A DNA stretch of 64,000 nucleotides from Marinobacter zhejiangensis (GTDB taxonomy: Bacteria; Pseudomonadota; Gammaproteobacteria; Pseudomonadales; Oleiphilaceae), in the NCBI RefSeq assembly GCF_900114775.1, contig NZ_FOUE01000002.1, forward strand, positions 459,857 through 523,856, written 5' to 3'. This document shows, one piece after another, positions 1 through 8,981 of this stretch. How positions within the stretch are numbered: the first letter of the stretch is position 1; every line of letters starts with the position of its first letter. The position numbers were made by a program, and so were the translations under genes. The notes under the pieces are model-generated. The model did not search any database. It saw only the letters and a list, made by a program, of their open reading frames with translations, and was not told the origin of the DNA.

Positions 1-669
1 GATTCGGTAATGGCGCCAAGACAGGTTTTTGACGCGGTGATGGGGGCTGTGGGCCGCTTCGCCAGCGATCTCAGGACCCAGGATGATCTGACCGTCTTTG
101 CGCTGGAAATGACCGAGACCGATGAGTCCAGCGAGATGAGTGCGGGCTTGACGCTGTCGGCGGTATCCGGGGCGACGGAATGGTTGTGCCATTATGAACT
201 GTCGGATCAGACCCTGGGACAGTTCAACCCACTGCCTCTGCTGCTGCACATTTGTATGGAGGTGCCAGGGTTGAGGCATCGCAGTGGTGAGGTCCATACA
301 CTGCTGTCGGAATTGTATACCAACGCGTTGGAACACGGCATTCTCAAGCTGCCATCAGAGTGGAAAAACACGCCAGAGGGATTTGGCCGCTACTATGCCG
401 AGAGGGCGCGGAGGTTGGAGCGGATTCGCGGGCAGAGCATCCGATTCACGCTCCGCCACTCGCCAAGCCGGGACGGTGGACGCCTGGTGATTGAGTGCCA
501 TGATACCGGTGAAGGTTTTGACTATCAGGCAGTTCTCCAGCATGATCACGACCCACAATGCCGCTATGCCGGACGTGGCTTGGTGCTGTTGCGGCAGCTC
601 AGCCATTCACTGACGTTTCATGGCAACGGCAATCGGGTTGAAGTTGTATATGATTGGAGTTTTACATAA
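1..669 (+). CDS. C-terminal part of a SpoIIE-type phosphatase / anti-sigma-like ATPase regulator (5' truncated by window)
   Basis: The reading frame is open from base 1, so the gene begins upstream of the window. The first roughly 35 residues look like the tail of a PP2C/SpoIIE phosphatase domain (the segment QDDLTVFALEM is typical). The rest is a HATPase_c domain of the RsbW/anti-sigma type: an N-box (ELYTNALEHG), a G1-like motif (CHDTGEGFD) and a glycine-rich G2 (GRGLVLL). Response regulator-phosphatase-ATPase fusions of this kind (HsbR in Pseudomonas aeruginosa) act with an Hpt protein and an anti-sigma antagonist to control motility versus sessility. The Hpt gene directly downstream fits that circuit. 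The receiver domain expected upstream is not visible here. Confidence 0.8.
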   Translation, partial: DSVMAPRQVFDAVMGAVGRFASDLRTQDDLTVFALEMTETDESSEMSAGLTLSAVSGATEWLCHYELSDQTLGQFNPLPLLLHICMEVPGLRHRSGEVHTLLSELYTNALEHGILKLPSEWKNTPEGFGRYYAERARRLERIRGQSIRFTLRHSPSRDGGRLVIECHDTGEGFDYQAVLQHDHDPQCRYAGRGLVLLRQLSHSLTFHGNGNRVEVVYDWSFT

Positions 670-707
670 ATTGACTGTGTTCTCAGGGAATAGCTTAGGG
701 GCTGGTT

Positions 708-1055
708 ATGACTGAAAGACCACACTTGGACGAAGAAGCTCTGGCTGAGTTGAAGGAGGTGATGGAGGACGAGTTCAATATCCTGATTGAAACCTACCTG
801 CAAGACTCCCAAGACCGGATTGCTGCCCTGCAACATGCCCTCGTTGCCGGGGATACAGAAAGCTTCGCCAAGTCTGCGCACAGCTTCAAAGGCAGTTCCG
901 TCAATATCGGCGCCCCTCAACTCGGCGCTTTTTGTCTGGACGCTGAAACGGCGGGCCGGGATGGTCGCCTCGAAGATGCCAGTATTGCGCTCGAGCAAAT
1001 CGTTGTTGAATTCCAGAACGTTCGCGTGCTTTTTCAGCAGTTGCTCAACTCCTGA
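708..1055 (+). CDS. Hpt-domain phosphotransfer protein (HptB-like)
   Basis: This is a 115-residue stand-alone histidine phosphotransfer protein. The conserved Hpt motif AHSFKGSS is present, with the phospho-accepting histidine near residue 58. It probably receives phosphate from hybrid sensor kinases and passes it to the receiver domain of the regulator encoded just upstream (38 bp away), as HptB does for HsbR. A purine-rich AGGGG precedes the ATG. The coding frame ends shortly before the sigma-54-type promoter of fliK. Confidence 0.85.
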   Translation: MTERPHLDEEALAELKEVMEDEFNILIETYLQDSQDRIAALQHALVAGDTESFAKSAHSFKGSSVNIGAPQLGAFCLDAETAGRDGRLEDASIALEQIVVEFQNVRVLFQQLLNS

Positions 1056-1080
1056 TTCTTACACCCCTCTTCCATTTTTC

Positions 1081-1096
1081 TGGCATCCCTTTTGCG
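1081..1096 (+). promoter_or_regulatory. Probable sigma-54 promoter of fliK
   Basis: TGGCATC-CCTT-TTGCG matches the consensus TGGCACG-N4-TTGC, with the required GG and GC exactly 10 bp apart. It lies 72 bp upstream of the fliK start, between the hpt stop and fliK. Flagellar genes in polar-flagellate gammaproteobacteria are commonly RpoN/FleQ dependent. Confidence 0.7.
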
Positions 1097-1167
1097 TTAC
1101 TCCTGAAAATTACCGAGTAAATGTGCCTGTGGGCACGTATTCGATCGCAAAGCGGCAAGAGGTTGCC

Positions 1168-2376
1168 ATGTCTGGAATGGTATTTCCCCAAACCCCTGCG
1201 CCTGCCGAGGCAGGACAAGCCAGTGAGAACCGGGCCTCTGTTGCCCGTGACAAGCACGGCGACAGCGAATTTGATTCGGTTTCCCGTCAGGAGCGTGACC
1301 GGGCGGAACGTCGCCTGGACGCCAAACGGCAAGAGCGTGCCGATCAGGCTGAAAAGGCTCAGCATGCCCGTGCTGCCAATCAACCGGAAAAGCCGGACAG
1401 AGCGGACGCTACCGACAATGTCTCGGAAGCGTCGTCAGCCAATAGCGGGCACCCTGAGGATGCGGGGACTGCCGAGCACGAGGAGAGTAGCCAGAGTGTT
1501 GAGGCTGGCGGGCAAGCCCAGCAACCGACGGACCAAGAGACAGGCTCAGACCCACTCTTGGCTGAGGGGGACGCCGGGGTGGTGGTGTTTACGTTTGCCG
1601 ACCTCCAGTCCATGGTGATGGCCGGGGAAAGTGATGAGCCCGGCAGTGCGGCAGTGACGCTAGGCGGCAAGCCTGGGGTACTACCGGGGGCAGCGCCGGC
1701 GGTAATGGATGGCCTGCAGGGTCATGCCGGAGCCAAGTCGCTGCTACCAGGGCAAACGGCTGCTTCTCTGGGAGACGGCGTGACGCTTGCACTGAACGCT
1801 GATCCCGCCCGCTCGGCAGACCTGAGCGCGGTGCGGCTCGGAGGGGAGCTCGGAGCTGCGGTGTCGCCATTGTCTTCTGGGGCGCAACGCCCGCCAGAGC
1901 AGGCCATGATGCTCCGGGGCTACGCCACCAGTGTTGAACTGCCTGTTGGTCACGCTGAGTGGGGCGATAAGGTTGTGGGTAAATTAACCTGGCTGACCGC
2001 CAACAAGATGGGATTTGCCGAAATTCACCTGACTCCGCCAGATATGGGGCCTATGGAGGTCCGGGTTCATGTGAACCGTGACCAGCAAGCCACGGTGAGC
2101 GTCCACTCCGCCAACCCTGTGGTGAGAGATCAGTTGGAACTGCACAGCCACCGCTTGCGGGATATGCTCAGTGAGCAGGGCATTGACCTTGGTCAGTTCG
2201 ATGTTGCCGACCGGGGAGCCCAGGGAGGAGGTCAATGGTCCTTCCAGGGCGATGGTGACGACGCGGGAAGCGGCCGGGGTGGTTCTCCAGCGCTCGCTGA
2301 AGACGGCATGAGCCTTGAGGCTGACAACGGCACGGTTGAGCTGACCTGGAAAGGTGAACTGGATCTCTACGTTTGA
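1168..2376 (+). CDS. fliK: Flagellar hook-length control protein FliK
   Basis: This 402-residue protein acts as the ruler and switch that ends hook export by FlhB. The N-terminal half is low-complexity, rich in A, E, Q, D and R. The C-terminal part (roughly residues 260-350) carries the Flg_hook domain, recognisable from LTPPDMGPMEVRVHV and the following ATVSVHSANPVVRDQL. The frame is open further upstream into the hpt gene, but ATG 1168 is chosen because it follows the putative sigma-54 promoter and hpt, and begins a typical MSGMVFPQ N-terminus. The gene precedes the fliL export operon. Confidence 0.88.
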   Translation: MSGMVFPQTPAPAEAGQASENRASVARDKHGDSEFDSVSRQERDRAERRLDAKRQERADQAEKAQHARAANQPEKPDRADATDNVSEASSANSGHPEDAGTAEHEESSQSVEAGGQAQQPTDQETGSDPLLAEGDAGVVVFTFADLQSMVMAGESDEPGSAAVTLGGKPGVLPGAAPAVMDGLQGHAGAKSLLPGQTAASLGDGVTLALNADPARSADLSAVRLGGELGAAVSPLSSGAQRPPEQAMMLRGYATSVELPVGHAEWGDKVVGKLTWLTANKMGFAEIHLTPPDMGPMEVRVHVNRDQQATVSVHSANPVVRDQLELHSHRLRDMLSEQGIDLGQFDVADRGAQGGGQWSFQGDGDDAGSGRGGSPALAEDGMSLEADNGTVELTWKGELDLYV

Positions 2377-2383
2377 CCTTCCT

Positions 2384-2414
2384 TGCTCACGGGGTCGTTC
2401 TGGCCTCGTGAGCA
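2384..2414 (+). terminator. Strong hairpin after fliK, no U-tract
   Basis: TGCTCACGGGG and CCTCGTGAGCA form an 11-bp stem (one G-U pair) around a 9-nt loop, 7 nt after the fliK stop. No T run follows, so it may be an mRNA 3'-end stabiliser or a Rho-dependent end rather than an intrinsic terminator. Confidence 0.5.
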
Positions 2415-2509
2415 CTCCCCGCGAATCTACCTCCCCTCCTATTATCCCTCTTTGCTCCGACCCTGCCGGGAAGCTAAACTGCTGTTTTACTGAGGCCGTG
2501 GTGCCTTTG

Positions 2510-2525
2510 TGGCCCGCTGTTTGCT
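2510..2525 (+). promoter_or_regulatory. Probable sigma-54 promoter of the fliL-flhB operon
   Basis: TGGCCCG-CTGT-TTGCT departs from the TGGCACG-N4-TTGC consensus at one core base and keeps the GG-N10-GC spacing. It lies 61 bp before the fliL ATG. It would drive fliLMNOPQR-flhB. Confidence 0.75.
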
Positions 2526-2585
2526 TATGCTTATCATATGCGCCGAATAACGCGGATTCTGACAATTTTCTGACAGACGTATCTT

Positions 2586-3086
2586 ATGGCAGACAATAAC
2601 GGGGCTGACCAGGCGCCCAAGAAAAGTAAACTGAAACTGATCATCCTCCTGGTGTTGGTCGTGGTCCTTGCCGTGGGGCTGTCCATTGCCGGTACTCTGT
2701 GGTTCCTGAAGGACCAGGGCGATGACAGTGCTCCAGAAGCCGGATCGGATCCGGCGGAAGAGGTGTTCCAGCCCAGCCAGTATTTTGTTCTGGACAAAGC
2801 CCTGGTCACAACGGTGCAGTCCCAGGGACGTCAAAGATACGTTCAGGTGTACCTCGCCTTTGAAGCCGATGATCCGGCTGCCCTGGCGGCGACCGAATTG
2901 CATCTGCCCCTGCTGCGTAGCCAGCTGATCAACGTGCTGGCGGGCAGTGACTTCATGGCCCTCCAGGCGGCAGGCAGCCGGGAGCAGCTGGCTGCAGAGA
3001 TGTTGGCGATGGTGAACGGTGTACTTGCTCAGGAAGGGGCGCCCGCTCTGAAGGGCGTGCTCCTGCGAAACTTTGTAATGCAATAA
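2586..3086 (+). CDS. fliL: Flagellar basal body-associated protein FliL
   Basis: FliL is a 166-residue single-pass inner-membrane protein associated with the stator and basal body. The N-terminus has a short charged cytoplasmic segment (KKSKLK) and one hydrophobic helix (about residues 18-38). The periplasmic domain then begins with the family-typical YFVLDKALVTTVQ. It is first in the fliLMNOPQR-flhB operon. Confidence 0.93.
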   Translation: MADNNGADQAPKKSKLKLIILLVLVVVLAVGLSIAGTLWFLKDQGDDSAPEAGSDPAEEVFQPSQYFVLDKALVTTVQSQGRQRYVQVYLAFEADDPAALAATELHLPLLRSQLINVLAGSDFMALQAAGSREQLAAEMLAMVNGVLAQEGAPALKGVLLRNFVMQ

Positions 3087-3127
3087 TGGCCCGGTAGACG
3101 GGTAGCTGAGGACGGGCAGGATCGACT

Positions 3128-4126
3128 ATGCAGGATTTACTGTCACAGGATGAAATCGATGCCCTGTTGCATGGTGTGGATGACGGCGACATCGATACCT
3201 ATGATGATGCCGAAGACGAAGGGGTAAAGAGCTACGATCTGGCCAGCCAGGACCGGATTGTCCGTGGCCGTATGCCCACCCTCGAAATGATCAACGAGCG
3301 TTTTGCCCGTTACACCCGTATCAGCCTGTTCAATCTGCTGCGGCGCAATGCTGACGTCTCCACCGGGGGCGTTCAGATCATGAAGTTTGGTGAATACATA
3401 CACACCCTTTATGTGCCGACCAGTCTCAACCTGGTCAAGGTGCGTCCGTTGAGGGGCACAGGCCTGTTTATCCTCGACGCCAAGCTGGTGTTCAAACTGG
3501 TGGACAACTTCTTCGGTGGCGAAGGGCGTCACGCCAAAATTGAAGGACGGGAATTCACGCCGACTGAAACCCGCATCGTCCAGATGGTGTTGGAGCAAGT
3601 CTTCCGGGACATGAAAGAGGCCTGGCAGGCCGTACTCAAGGTGGACTTCGAGTACCTCAACTCCGAGGTCAATCCGGCGATGGCCAACATCGTCAGCCCG
3701 AGTGAGGTGGTGGTCATCAGCACATTCCACATTGAACTGGATGGCGGCGGTGGCGAGCTTCATATGGCGCTGCCGTACTCAATGATTGAGCCGATACGGG
3801 AAGTGCTTGATGCGGGCGTCCAGAGTGACATCGACGACATCGATGAACGCTGGGTCCATGCCCTGCAGGAAGATGTCAAAGATATCGAAGTGCCTATCAA
3901 TGCAACCGTCTGCCGTCGCAAGATTTCATTGCGTGACGTTGCGGATTTTAAGGTTGGCGACGTGATCCCGGTGGATCTGTCCCAGGACCTCACGGTCACC
4001 GCCAATGGCATACCCATCTACCATGCCTCTTTGGGTACCCGCGACGGAAAACTGGCGCTCAGGGTGAATAAGCGGGCTGATCGCCCGGTGGTCAAAAAAC
4101 AGTTAAAGGTAGGGCGAAATGGCTGA
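3128..4126 (+). CDS. fliM: Flagellar motor switch protein FliM
   Basis: FliM (332 residues, normal length) is the C-ring protein that binds CheY-P and sets the rotation direction. The extreme N-terminus carries the CheY-P binding motif LSQDEIDALLHG. The GGxxG middle domain and a C-terminal SpoA/FliN-like domain follow. It is preceded by an AGGA ribosome-binding site and overlaps fliN by 8 bp, indicating coupled translation. Confidence 0.97.
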   Translation: MQDLLSQDEIDALLHGVDDGDIDTYDDAEDEGVKSYDLASQDRIVRGRMPTLEMINERFARYTRISLFNLLRRNADVSTGGVQIMKFGEYIHTLYVPTSLNLVKVRPLRGTGLFILDAKLVFKLVDNFFGGEGRHAKIEGREFTPTETRIVQMVLEQVFRDMKEAWQAVLKVDFEYLNSEVNPAMANIVSPSEVVVISTFHIELDGGGGELHMALPYSMIEPIREVLDAGVQSDIDDIDERWVHALQEDVKDIEVPINATVCRRKISLRDVADFKVGDVIPVDLSQDLTVTANGIPIYHASLGTRDGKLALRVNKRADRPVVKKQLKVGRNG

Positions 4127-4640
4127 CGACGACAAGAAGGACGAGCAGGGCATGACCGAAGACGAGAAGCTCGCGGCGGAGTGGGAAGCGGCCATGGAAG
4201 AAGCCGGTGACAGCGCTGGTGACGCGGCGGGCGATGATTCCGGTGATGAGCAGGCCCGTGCTGACGAATGGGCGGCCGCCATGGCCGAGGCCGGGGATGC
4301 CGATGCGGGCGCGGTTCAGACGGCGCCGATGGAAGAGTTTGGCGAGGATGCCGGTATCGCGGCGACCGGCGGTAATGCTCCGGATCTGGATGTCATCCTG
4401 GATATCCCGGTGACCATTTCCATGGAAGTGGGTAACACCCAGATCCCAATTCGCAATTTGCTGCAACTGAACCAGGGGTCGGTGATTGAACTTGACCGCC
4501 TGGCAGGGGAGCCGCTGGATGTGCTGGTGAACGGCACTCTGATTGCCCACGGTGAAGTGGTCATGGTGAACGAGAAGTTCGGCATCCGGTTGACTGACGT
4601 GATCAGTCCGGCTGAGCGCATCAAGCGGCTGCAGAAATAG
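4119..4640 (+). CDS. fliN: Flagellar motor switch protein FliN with extended acidic N-terminus
   Basis: The C-terminal ~85 residues are the SpoA domain of FliN (IPVTISMEVGNTQIPIRNLL), which assembles the lower C-ring. The protein has 173 residues, longer than many FliN proteins, because the acidic N-terminus contains a repeated motif: AEWEAAMEEAGD (residues 20-31) and DEWAAAMAEAGD (49-60). Polar-flagellate FliN proteins usually show one such motif, as I recall. It overlaps fliM. Confidence 0.96.
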   Translation: MADDDKKDEQGMTEDEKLAAEWEAAMEEAGDSAGDAAGDDSGDEQARADEWAAAMAEAGDADAGAVQTAPMEEFGEDAGIAATGGNAPDLDVILDIPVTISMEVGNTQIPIRNLLQLNQGSVIELDRLAGEPLDVLVNGTLIAHGEVVMVNEKFGIRLTDVISPAERIKRLQK

Positions 4641-4641
4641 C

Positions 4642-5094
4642 ATGGTTCGCGTGCAGGGGCTTATTGGTGTCGCCCTGATGCTGCCAGCGCTGGTGCAGGC
4701 GGCAGAAGAGGTCTCGCAGTCACCATCCCCGGTATCCAGCCCAGCGGGTAGCCTGGCGAGTCTGGGGCTTGGGTTGGTGGTGGTGATCGCGCTGATTTTT
4801 GGCTGTGCCTGGCTGGTGCGCCGCATGAGCGGGATCGCTGGCATGAACAGCCAGCTAATGAAAGTTGTGGCCGTCATGAACCTGGGCACCCGCGAACGGA
4901 TTGCCCTGATCGACGTTGGCGGCAAGCAGATTCTGCTTGGTATCACCCCTTCGACCATTCGCACCCTTCATGTGTTTGACGAACCCGTTGCCAGCCCTGA
5001 GGAGCTGGCCTCCAGCGATTTTGCACGTCGCTTGCAAGGGATGATTGGCCGGTCGTGGAAAGGGGGAGCAACTTCCGGGGGAGACCCGTCTTGA
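4642..5094 (+). CDS. fliO: Flagellar biosynthesis protein FliO
   Basis: FliO (150 residues) is the membrane chaperone for FliP pore assembly. It has an N-terminal signal-like segment ending near VQAAEE, one further transmembrane helix (about residues 36-55) and a cytoplasmic domain with the family-typical [20 protein letters not shown]. It starts 1 nt after the fliN stop and overlaps the fliP start. Confidence 0.92.
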   Translation: MVRVQGLIGVALMLPALVQAAEEVSQSPSPVSSPAGSLASLGLGLVVVIALIFGCAWLVRRMSGIAGMNSQLMKVVAVMNLGTRERIALIDVGGKQILLGITPSTIRTLHVFDEPVASPEELASSDFARRLQGMIGRSWKGGATSGGDPS

Positions 5095-5840
5095 AGCGTT
5101 TCTTGGTTGCCTTATCAGGCCTGGTTCTGGCCCTGTACCTGCCTTCGGCGTTGGCGGAGGTTCCTGGCATTCCGGCAATAACGGTCACGCCGGGAGAGGC
5201 TGAAGGTACTCAGGAGTACACCGTTACCCTGCAGATCCTTGCCCTCATGACCGCGTTGACGTTCCTGCCGGCGATGCTGATGATGATGACCTCGTTCACC
5301 CGCATCATCGTCGTGTTTGCCATCTTGCGGCAGGCGTTGGGCTTGCAGGCGACGCCGTCCAACCAGATCCTCCTTGGCCTGGCGTTGTTTCTGACCATCT
5401 TTATCATGAAGCCGGTGTTTGAGGAGGCCAACCGGGTTGCGCTCCAGCCTTACATGAGTGAGGAGATCACCTCATTGGAGGCGGTTGAACGCGCCAGTGT
5501 GCCATTCCGGGAATTCATGCTGGCACAGACCCGGGAAGACGACCTCATGCTGTTCATGCGCATTGCTGATGTCCAGTACGAAACCGCGGAGGACGTATCG
5601 TTCTGGGTATTGATGCCGGCGTTCGTAACCAGCGAGCTGAAAACCGCGTTCCAGATTGGCTTTATCCTGTTTATACCGTTCCTGATTATCGACATGGTGG
5701 TGGCCAGCGTACTGATGGCCATGGGTATGATGATGCTGTCGCCGATCATCATTTCACTGCCATTCAAGATCATGCTGTTTGTGCTGGTGGATGGCTGGGC
5801 CCTGATCATGGGTACCCTGGCCGCCAGTTATGGGATTTAG
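5091..5840 (+). CDS. fliP: Flagellar export gate protein FliP
   Basis: FliP forms the core of the type III export gate with FliQ and FliR. A cleavable N-terminal signal ([21 protein letters not shown]) precedes the mature TM protein, with the conserved [22 protein letters not shown] at 5091 is favoured as the start: it follows a GGGGGAG ribosome-binding site at normal spacing and begins the signal peptide directly. A GTG at 5055 would add 12 residues upstream of the signal. The TTG overlaps the fliO stop (TTGA), suggesting coupled translation. Confidence 0.93.
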   Translation: MKRFLVALSGLVLALYLPSALAEVPGIPAITVTPGEAEGTQEYTVTLQILALMTALTFLPAMLMMMTSFTRIIVVFAILRQALGLQATPSNQILLGLALFLTIFIMKPVFEEANRVALQPYMSEEITSLEAVERASVPFREFMLAQTREDDLMLFMRIADVQYETAEDVSFWVLMPAFVTSELKTAFQIGFILFIPFLIIDMVVASVLMAMGMMMLSPIIISLPFKIMLFVLVDGWALIMGTLAASYGI

Positions 5841-5870
5841 CCCGGTGACTCATCGGGAGGGGGCAGCGTC

Positions 5871-6140
5871 ATGACACCTGAGGTCGTTACCGACATCATG
5901 CGCGATGCGCTCTGGATAATCGTCATGCTGTCAGGGGTAATTATTGGCCCCGGCCTGGTGGTGGGGCTTGTGGTCAGCACCTTCCAGGCGGCCACCCAGA
6001 TCAACGAGCAAACCCTGAGCTTTCTGCCGCGGCTGATCATCACACTGTTGGTGATTATTTTTGCCGGGCCGTGGATGCTGACCCAGTTGATCGACCATGC
6101 CCATGGCCTGATCTCCAACATTCCCTACTTGATCGGCTAG
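5871..6140 (+). CDS. fliQ: Flagellar export gate protein FliQ
   Basis: This 89-residue protein with two transmembrane helices is the usual size for FliQ. It contains the family signature FQAATQINEQTLSFLPR. It lies between fliP and fliR, 8 nt before fliR. Confidence 0.96.
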   Translation: MTPEVVTDIMRDALWIIVMLSGVIIGPGLVVGLVVSTFQAATQINEQTLSFLPRLIITLLVIIFAGPWMLTQLIDHAHGLISNIPYLIG

Positions 6141-6148
6141 GCCCAGTC

Positions 6149-6934
6149 ATGGTTCCGGTTGGCTTAGGTGAAGACCAGATTGGCCAGTGGGTAGGGCAGC
6201 ACCTGTGGCCGCTGTTCCGCATCGCCAGCTTCATGATGGTCATTCCTGTTATTGGTACCCAACTGGTGCCGGCCCGTGTTCGTTTGGGGCTGGCGCTGCT
6301 GCTCACCATCCTTGTGGTTCCGTGGGTGGGCGAAGTGCCACAAGTGGAAGCCCTGAGTGCGGACGCGGTGGTAATTACCCTCCAGCAGATCCTGATCGGT
6401 GTGGGGATGGGGTTTGCGCTGACGGCGCTGTTCCAGGTGTTTGTGGTGGCCGGGCAGATGATCGCCATGCAGATGGGACTGGGCTTCGCATCCATGAACG
6501 ATCCCGCCAATGGGGTATCGGTTCCGGTCCTGTCTCAACTCTATACGATAACAATCACCTTGTTGTATCTGGCGATGAATGGGCACTTGGTGGCCTTTGA
6601 AGTGTTCGTTGAGAGTTTCCGTACCATTCCCATCGGCCTTGAGGGGCTGGGGCAGGGCGGGGTCTGGGCGCTCGCTCACCGGATCAGCTGGATCTTTGTC
6701 GCCGCTATGCTGCTGGCGCTGCCGGCGGTCACGGCGGTGCTGATTGTGACCATTTCCTTCGGTGTCATGACCCGGGCTGCGCCCCAGATGAACATTTTTG
6801 CCCTGGGCTTCCCTATTGCCCTGATGTTTGGCCTGTTTGCCATTTGGGTTCTGCAGGGCAATTTTGTGCCCCATTTCCAGCAGTACACTGAAGAAACCTT
6901 CGAATTCATGCGCCAGTTGCAGGGGCAGCCCTGA
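6149..6934 (+). CDS. fliR: Flagellar export gate protein FliR
   Basis: FliR (261 residues) is a multi-spanning component of the FliPQR export gate. The segment QMGLGFASMNDPANGVSVPVL is characteristic. The frame is open back into fliQ, but ATG 6149 gives the normal N-terminus and sits 8 nt after fliQ. Confidence 0.95.
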   Translation: MVPVGLGEDQIGQWVGQHLWPLFRIASFMMVIPVIGTQLVPARVRLGLALLLTILVVPWVGEVPQVEALSADAVVITLQQILIGVGMGFALTALFQVFVVAGQMIAMQMGLGFASMNDPANGVSVPVLSQLYTITITLLYLAMNGHLVAFEVFVESFRTIPIGLEGLGQGGVWALAHRISWIFVAAMLLALPAVTAVLIVTISFGVMTRAAPQMNIFALGFPIALMFGLFAIWVLQGNFVPHFQQYTEETFEFMRQLQGQP

Positions 6935-6945
6935 GGTAAGCGGAT

Positions 6946-8082
6946 ATGGCCGAAGAAAACGACAACAGCCAGGAAAAAACGGAAGAGGCCACCCCCCGAC
7001 GACTTGAGAAGGCTCGGGAGGAGGGGCAGACCGCCCGCTCCCGCGAACTGGCGACCATGGCCGTGCTGATGGCCGGTGCTGGCGGGTTGCTGGTGTTTGG
7101 TACCAGTCTGGGCAAGGCCTTTGCCGATGTGATGCGCAACAGTTTTTCCCTGGACCGGGAAACGGTGTTCGACCCCCGCCAGATGAGCCTGCACCTGATC
7201 GACGCCGCCGGGGAAGCCTCTCTGGCCGTGGCTCCCTTGCTGTTGGTACTGATGGTGGCCGCGATCATCGGTTCGATCGGTATTGGCGGCCTGCTCTTCA
7301 GTGGTAAGGCCATTACCCCCAAATTTGACCGGATGAACCCCATCAAGGGGCTCAAGCGTATGTTCTCGCTGCGTTCGGTGGTGGAGTTGGTCAAAGGCAT
7401 CGCCAAGGTTGCCCTGGTGATGGCACTCGCGCTGGTCATTCTGAATCTGCGCACCGACGACCTGCTGAGCATAGCGGACGAACCAGCCGTTCCCGCGATG
7501 AAACACGTGCTGTGGACGTTGGGGTGGACGTTCCTGCTGCTGTCCTGCGCCACCATCATCATTGCCGCCATTGATGTGCCTTATCAGATCTATGACCACC
7601 AAAAGAAACTGCGGATGACCAAGCAGGAGGTCAAGGACGAGTTCAAGGACACCGAGGGTAAACCTGAGGTCAAGGGGCGGATTCGCCAGTTGCAGCGGGA
7701 AATGGCACAGCGCCGAATGATGCAGGATGTCCCCGAAGCGGATGTGGTGATTACCAACCCGACCCACTACGCGGTGGCGTTGAAGTACGACCAGAAATCC
7801 ATGGCGGCGCCCATTGTGGTCGCCAAGGGTGCCGACGAGATTGCGTTCAAAATCATGGAGATCGCCCGCGAGCACAAGGTGGAGGTCCTGCGTACGCCTC
7901 CTTTGACGCGGGCGGTCTACCACAACACCGAGATTGGCGGCGAAATTCCGGACGGCCTCTACATGGCGGTCGCCCAGGTACTTGCTTACCTGTTCCAGCT
8001 TCGCCAGTTCCGTCGTGGCCAGGGCGCCAAACCCGGTATGCCGGAATTCCCCATTCCCAATGACCTGCGACGGGACGTCTAA
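6946..8082 (+). CDS. flhB: Flagellar export switch protein FlhB
   Basis: FlhB (378 residues) has four transmembrane helices and a cytoplasmic tail that self-cleaves to switch substrate specificity. The autocleavage site NPTH is intact in VITNPTHYAVALKY. The N-terminus EKTEEATPRRLEKAREEGQ is diagnostic. It is last in the fliL operon. A separate gene at 28847-29146 encodes only the tail domain. Confidence 0.97.
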   Translation: MAEENDNSQEKTEEATPRRLEKAREEGQTARSRELATMAVLMAGAGGLLVFGTSLGKAFADVMRNSFSLDRETVFDPRQMSLHLIDAAGEASLAVAPLLLVLMVAAIIGSIGIGGLLFSGKAITPKFDRMNPIKGLKRMFSLRSVVELVKGIAKVALVMALALVILNLRTDDLLSIADEPAVPAMKHVLWTLGWTFLLLSCATIIIAAIDVPYQIYDHQKKLRMTKQEVKDEFKDTEGKPEVKGRIRQLQREMAQRRMMQDVPEADVVITNPTHYAVALKYDQKSMAAPIVVAKGADEIAFKIMEIAREHKVEVLRTPPLTRAVYHNTEIGGEIPDGLYMAVAQVLAYLFQLRQFRRGQGAKPGMPEFPIPNDLRRDV

Positions 8083-8120
8083 CTCCAGGTCAGGATATCT
8101 AAACCCGGATCGCGAGGCCG

Positions 8121-8981
8121 TTATGGGTTGGCAAAGCCGGCTTCCACGACCCGCACCAGCGGGTTATTGCGACTCCGAGGTATCGGCAGGGTTCCGTAGT
8201 AGGTGCGGGGGTTGTGTACCCGGGGCTGGGTGAAGCCCAGGCGGTGAAGGTGCTCACAGGCCTGGTGGTCGTCGTCGAAATGGAACGAGACCTGGCTGTG
8301 GGTCATGCCGCCCAGAACCTTGCTCAGTGTGTGGATTCCCCCTTTCAACACCGGTTGTTCCGGCATCAGGTAGCTGTCAAACAGGTAGCCTGAGCCTGGA
8401 CGCTTGGCGAGTGCCTGGGCCAGGCGTTTCCAGAAGCCGCTGATGACCTCCAGCGAAAAATAGTTGGTCAGTCCTTCCGTCACCACCATCACTGGTCCGT
8501 CATCCAGCACCCGCTCCAGCACGGCTTCCAGCGACAGCTCTCCGTCATCCGCAAGAATATCGATGGGGGTTACCTGGTGATGGGGACCCAGGTAGCCGGT
8601 GCTGGCCAGTTTGGCCGCTTTACGGGCGGCCATGTCCGGGAGGTCGGCTTCCACCATATGCAGGTGGGGGTGGCGTTGGCGGAGGTGGAGGCCGCGGGGG
8701 GACAGACCGCAGGCGATTTCCAGCACCTGGTGAACCCCACGTTGGACGATGGCTTGTTCAATCAGGTGGTCGATGATCAGGTGGCGCTGGAGCAGGAAGG
8801 TTCTCAGGTTGCCGCCGGCAATGGTCTTGCTGACGGCCTCAAAAGGGCTCATTAAGGTGTAGAGCCACTGTCCCTGTGGCGTGACCAGACTGCTGTCCGA
8901 GAGTCCGTTCCGGTGCCAGACGGCACCGGTATAAAGTGCGGTAAAGCTGATGCCGGAGCTGTCAGCGAGTTTCGTGCTCAT
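8121..8981 (-). CDS. Class I SAM-dependent methyltransferase, leucine carboxyl methyltransferase (LCM)-like
   Basis: This 286-residue cytoplasmic enzyme carries a SAM-binding motif I (VLEIACGLSPRG) and a downstream acidic position (MVEADLPDM). The late segment VVTEGLTNYFS is typical of the LCM/TcmP-like methyltransferase family. The substrate is unknown. Its start overlaps the end of uraA by 20 bp on the same strand, so it is probably co-transcribed with upp and uraA. It converges on flhB. Confidence 0.75.
   Translation of the reverse strand: MSTKLADSSGISFTALYTGAVWHRNGLSDSSLVTPQGQWLYTLMSPFEAVSKTIAGGNLRTFLLQRHLIIDHLIEQAIVQRGVHQVLEIACGLSPRGLHLRQRHPHLHMVEADLPDMAARKAAKLASTGYLGPHHQVTPIDILADDGELSLEAVLERVLDDGPVMVVTEGLTNYFSLEVISGFWKRLAQALAKRPGSGYLFDSYLMPEQPVLKGGIHTLSKVLGGMTHSQVSFHFDDDHQACEHLHRLGFTQPRVHNPRTYYGTLPIPRSRNNPLVRVVEAGFANP

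Noticed and set aside
2542..2550. GCCGAATAA upstream of fliL, resembling a sigma-28 -10
   Set aside because: It has an extra base within the motif and no -35 half; the sigma-54 site at 2510 explains the promoter better.
6676..7923. Long open frame antisense to fliR-flhB (415 codons)
   Set aside because: It is a reverse-strand shadow of two certain genes and is His/Gln/Arg-rich, typical of antisense of membrane-protein codons.
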